From: JAYZDF01 sp036337945 | GTDB lineage: Bacteria; Myxococcota; Kuafuiibacteriia; Kuafuiibacteriales; Kuafuiibacteriaceae | Assembly (NCBI GenBank): GCA_036337945.1 | Contig: JAYZDF010000092.1 | Coordinates: 1-33,890, forward strand | Direction of reading: 5' to 3' | Length of the DNA: 33,890 bases | In this document: positions 32,682-33,890 of the stretch, piece by piece | Layout: each line of letters starts with the position of its first letter | Position numbering within the stretch: position 1 is the stretch's first letter | Position numbers and translations under genes: made by a program | Notes under the pieces: generated by a model | Told to the model about the DNA's origin: nothing | What the model saw: the letters and a program-made list of their open reading frames with translations, nothing else | Database searches by the model: none

Positions 32682-33890
32682 ATGAAACGCTTCAGTATTG
32701 CATTGGCCCTACTCTGCGGCTGCCAAACCCCTATGCTTTCGTCGGGAATCGACCTAGAACACTTCGATAAGTCTGTTCGAGCGCAAGATGACTTCTACCG
32801 ACACGTGAACGGCAAATGGCTCGACTCATTTAAAATCCCAGCAGACAAGTCAAACTACGGGTCTTTCACCAGGCTGGCCGATGAGGCCGAAAAAAATATT
32901 CGTGCGCTCATAGAAACAGCTCCTAAAGGAACCAAAATCGGTGATTTTTTTGCGGCCTATATGAACGAAGACCAAGTGGAAAAACTTGGAACCAAACCTC
33001 TTTCGGAGCACCTCAAAAAGATCAACGCGATAAGCTCAAAAGCAGAGTTAGCGCAGTTCTTCGGAGAGTCTCTTCGTTCTGGTTTGCGTACCCCTATTTA
33101 CTTTTACGTAAATCAAGATCTAAAGAAATCTACAGAATACATTGGTTACCTCCATCATTCTGGATTGGGGTTACCGGACCGAGACTATTATCTAAAGGAA
33201 GGAGACAGATTCGAAGCATACCGTTCAGCGTACAAAAAATACATGCAAAACCTAAGCGCTGCTGCAGGTTCAGATATTTTCTCACCAAAAGTCGAGGCCA
33301 TCATGGCATTAGAAAAAGGTATCGCAAAAGCTCATTGGTCACGGGTTGAAAACCGTAATCGCGATAAGACCTACAACAAATTTAGCTTTGAAAAACTGAC
33401 CGAAGCTGCTCCAGGTTTTAATTGGACCTCTTTTTTCGCCGGAGCAAACATCACAAAACCCGACTCTGTTATCGTTCGGCAGCCTCCGTTTCTAGCCGAG
33501 CTATCGAGGCTCACTGCCGAAACTGATTTGGAAACATGGAAATCCTATCTGGTATTCGGGCTTCTTGACCGCGCGGCTCCGTTACTCTCTCAAGCATTTG
33601 TTCAAGCAAATTTCGATTTTCGAATGAAGGCACTTCGAGGAATCAGCGAAAACAAACCTCGGTGGAAGAGAGCTGTCTCAGCGCTGAACAGTGCTCTCGG
33701 TGAAGAGCTCGGGCGCGAGTACGTTAAAAAACATTTCAAGCCAGAAGCAAAAACGAGAATGAAAGCGCTCGTTCAGAACCTTGAAGCTGCATTTGACAAG
33801 AGCATTGACGAACTCGATTGGATGACCAAGGCGACTAAGGCCGAGGCAAAAACGAAGTTGCAGCGTTTCGTTGCGAAGATCGGATATCCG
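32682..33890 (+). CDS. M13-family metallopeptidase lipoprotein, 3' truncated
   Basis: 403 residues are visible from ATG 32682; the window ends inside the gene. The N terminus is a short lipoprotein signal (MKRFSIALALLCGC, acylated Cys 14). What follows is the M13 (neprilysin/PepO) N-terminal domain: RAQDDFYRHVNGKWLDSFKIPADKSNYGSF, IYFYVNQDLKKSTEYIGYLHHSGLGLPDRDYY, and later ALGEELGREYVKKHFKPEAK and DWMTKATKAEAKTKL. The zinc motif HExxH and ExxxD lie beyond the end, so activity cannot be checked. These enzymes cleave short peptides, here probably at the periplasmic face or cell surface. It lies 77 bp after the DUF457 gene. Confidence 0.93.
   Translation, partial: MKRFSIALALLCGCQTPMLSSGIDLEHFDKSVRAQDDFYRHVNGKWLDSFKIPADKSNYGSFTRLADEAEKNIRALIETAPKGTKIGDFFAAYMNEDQVEKLGTKPLSEHLKKINAISSKAELAQFFGESLRSGLRTPIYFYVNQDLKKSTEYIGYLHHSGLGLPDRDYYLKEGDRFEAYRSAYKKYMQNLSAAAGSDIFSPKVEAIMALEKGIAKAHWSRVENRNRDKTYNKFSFEKLTEAAPGFNWTSFFAGANITKPDSVIVRQPPFLAELSRLTAETDLETWKSYLVFGLLDRAAPLLSQAFVQANFDFRMKALRGISENKPRWKRAVSALNSALGEELGREYVKKHFKPEAKTRMKALVQNLEAAFDKSIDELDWMTKATKAEAKTKLQRFVAKIGYP

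Noticed and set aside
1..33890. CRISPR arrays, insertion sequences or prophage genes
   Set aside because: No regularly spaced direct repeats, transposase or integrase motifs, or phage structural genes were seen anywhere in the window.

Overview
The window looks like chromosomal DNA of a myxobacterium-like member of the Myxococcota or a related former deltaproteobacterial lineage. The evidence is two surface proteins ending in MYXO-CTERM-like tails (Cys, membrane helix, Arg cluster), a DUF4215-type Cys repeat, long Asp-Ala-Gly/Asp-Ser-Gly/Asp-Thr-Gly linkers, and two long Ser/Thr kinases of the HRDxSPQN type with C-terminal sensor regions. There are no phage, IS, CRISPR or plasmid genes. TGA is an ordinary stop codon for several genes here.

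Layout. Bases 1-2385 (+): a truncated NHL-propeller lipoprotein and a sorted surface protein. 2377-4584 (-): a transmembrane Ser/Thr kinase. 4703-8134: a secreted SGNH hydrolase (-) divergent from a second, PEGA-type Ser/Thr kinase (+). 8197-8366: promoter, tRNA-Val(GAC) and terminator. 8590-10582 (-): a haem-motif lipoprotein followed by a Cys-rich MYXO-CTERM protein. 10857-11637 (+): two small membrane proteins (DUF4234, DUF2752). 11653-13771 (-): a possible nuclease-toxin-like protein coupled to a pentapeptide-repeat protein, then an FkbM methyltransferase. 13977-16168 (-): a Tat-exported gluconate-dehydrogenase-subunit-3-like protein overlapping a GMC oxidoreductase. 16348-17049 (-): a secreted protein made of two copies of a six-Cys domain. 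17552-18883 (+): cytochrome c fused to a PHM-like copper monooxygenase. 18902-23795: flavin reductase, TatD nuclease, SDR and DoxX proteins, an unknown secreted protein and a His-rich anchored OB-fold protein. 24234-26338 (+): 1-Cys peroxiredoxin, NIP-like aquaporin and DUF427 protein. 26342-27541 (-): an enoyl-CoA isomerase and, upstream of it, a hidden selenoprotein. 27726-33890 (+): SbcD, SbcC, a DUF457 membrane protein and a truncated M13 peptidase.

The most notable item is the gene at 27203-27541 (-), which conventional gene callers would miss or truncate. It reads as a Tat-signal-like leader plus a complete heavy-metal-associated (HMA/MerP-like) domain in which both Cys positions of the metal-binding CxxC motif are in-frame TGA codons, giving UxxU. 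A compact hairpin with a G-rich apical loop lies 23 nt after the second TGA and 32 nt after the first, where a bacterial SECIS element should be. This suggests that the organism decodes selenocysteine and exports a double-Sec metal-binding protein. The selA, selB, selC and selD genes are not in the window.

Much of the rest concerns the cell envelope: lipoproteins, sorted surface proteins, exported redox enzymes and signalling kinases. Housekeeping genes (tRNA, sbcDC, tatD, pepO-like) are interspersed.
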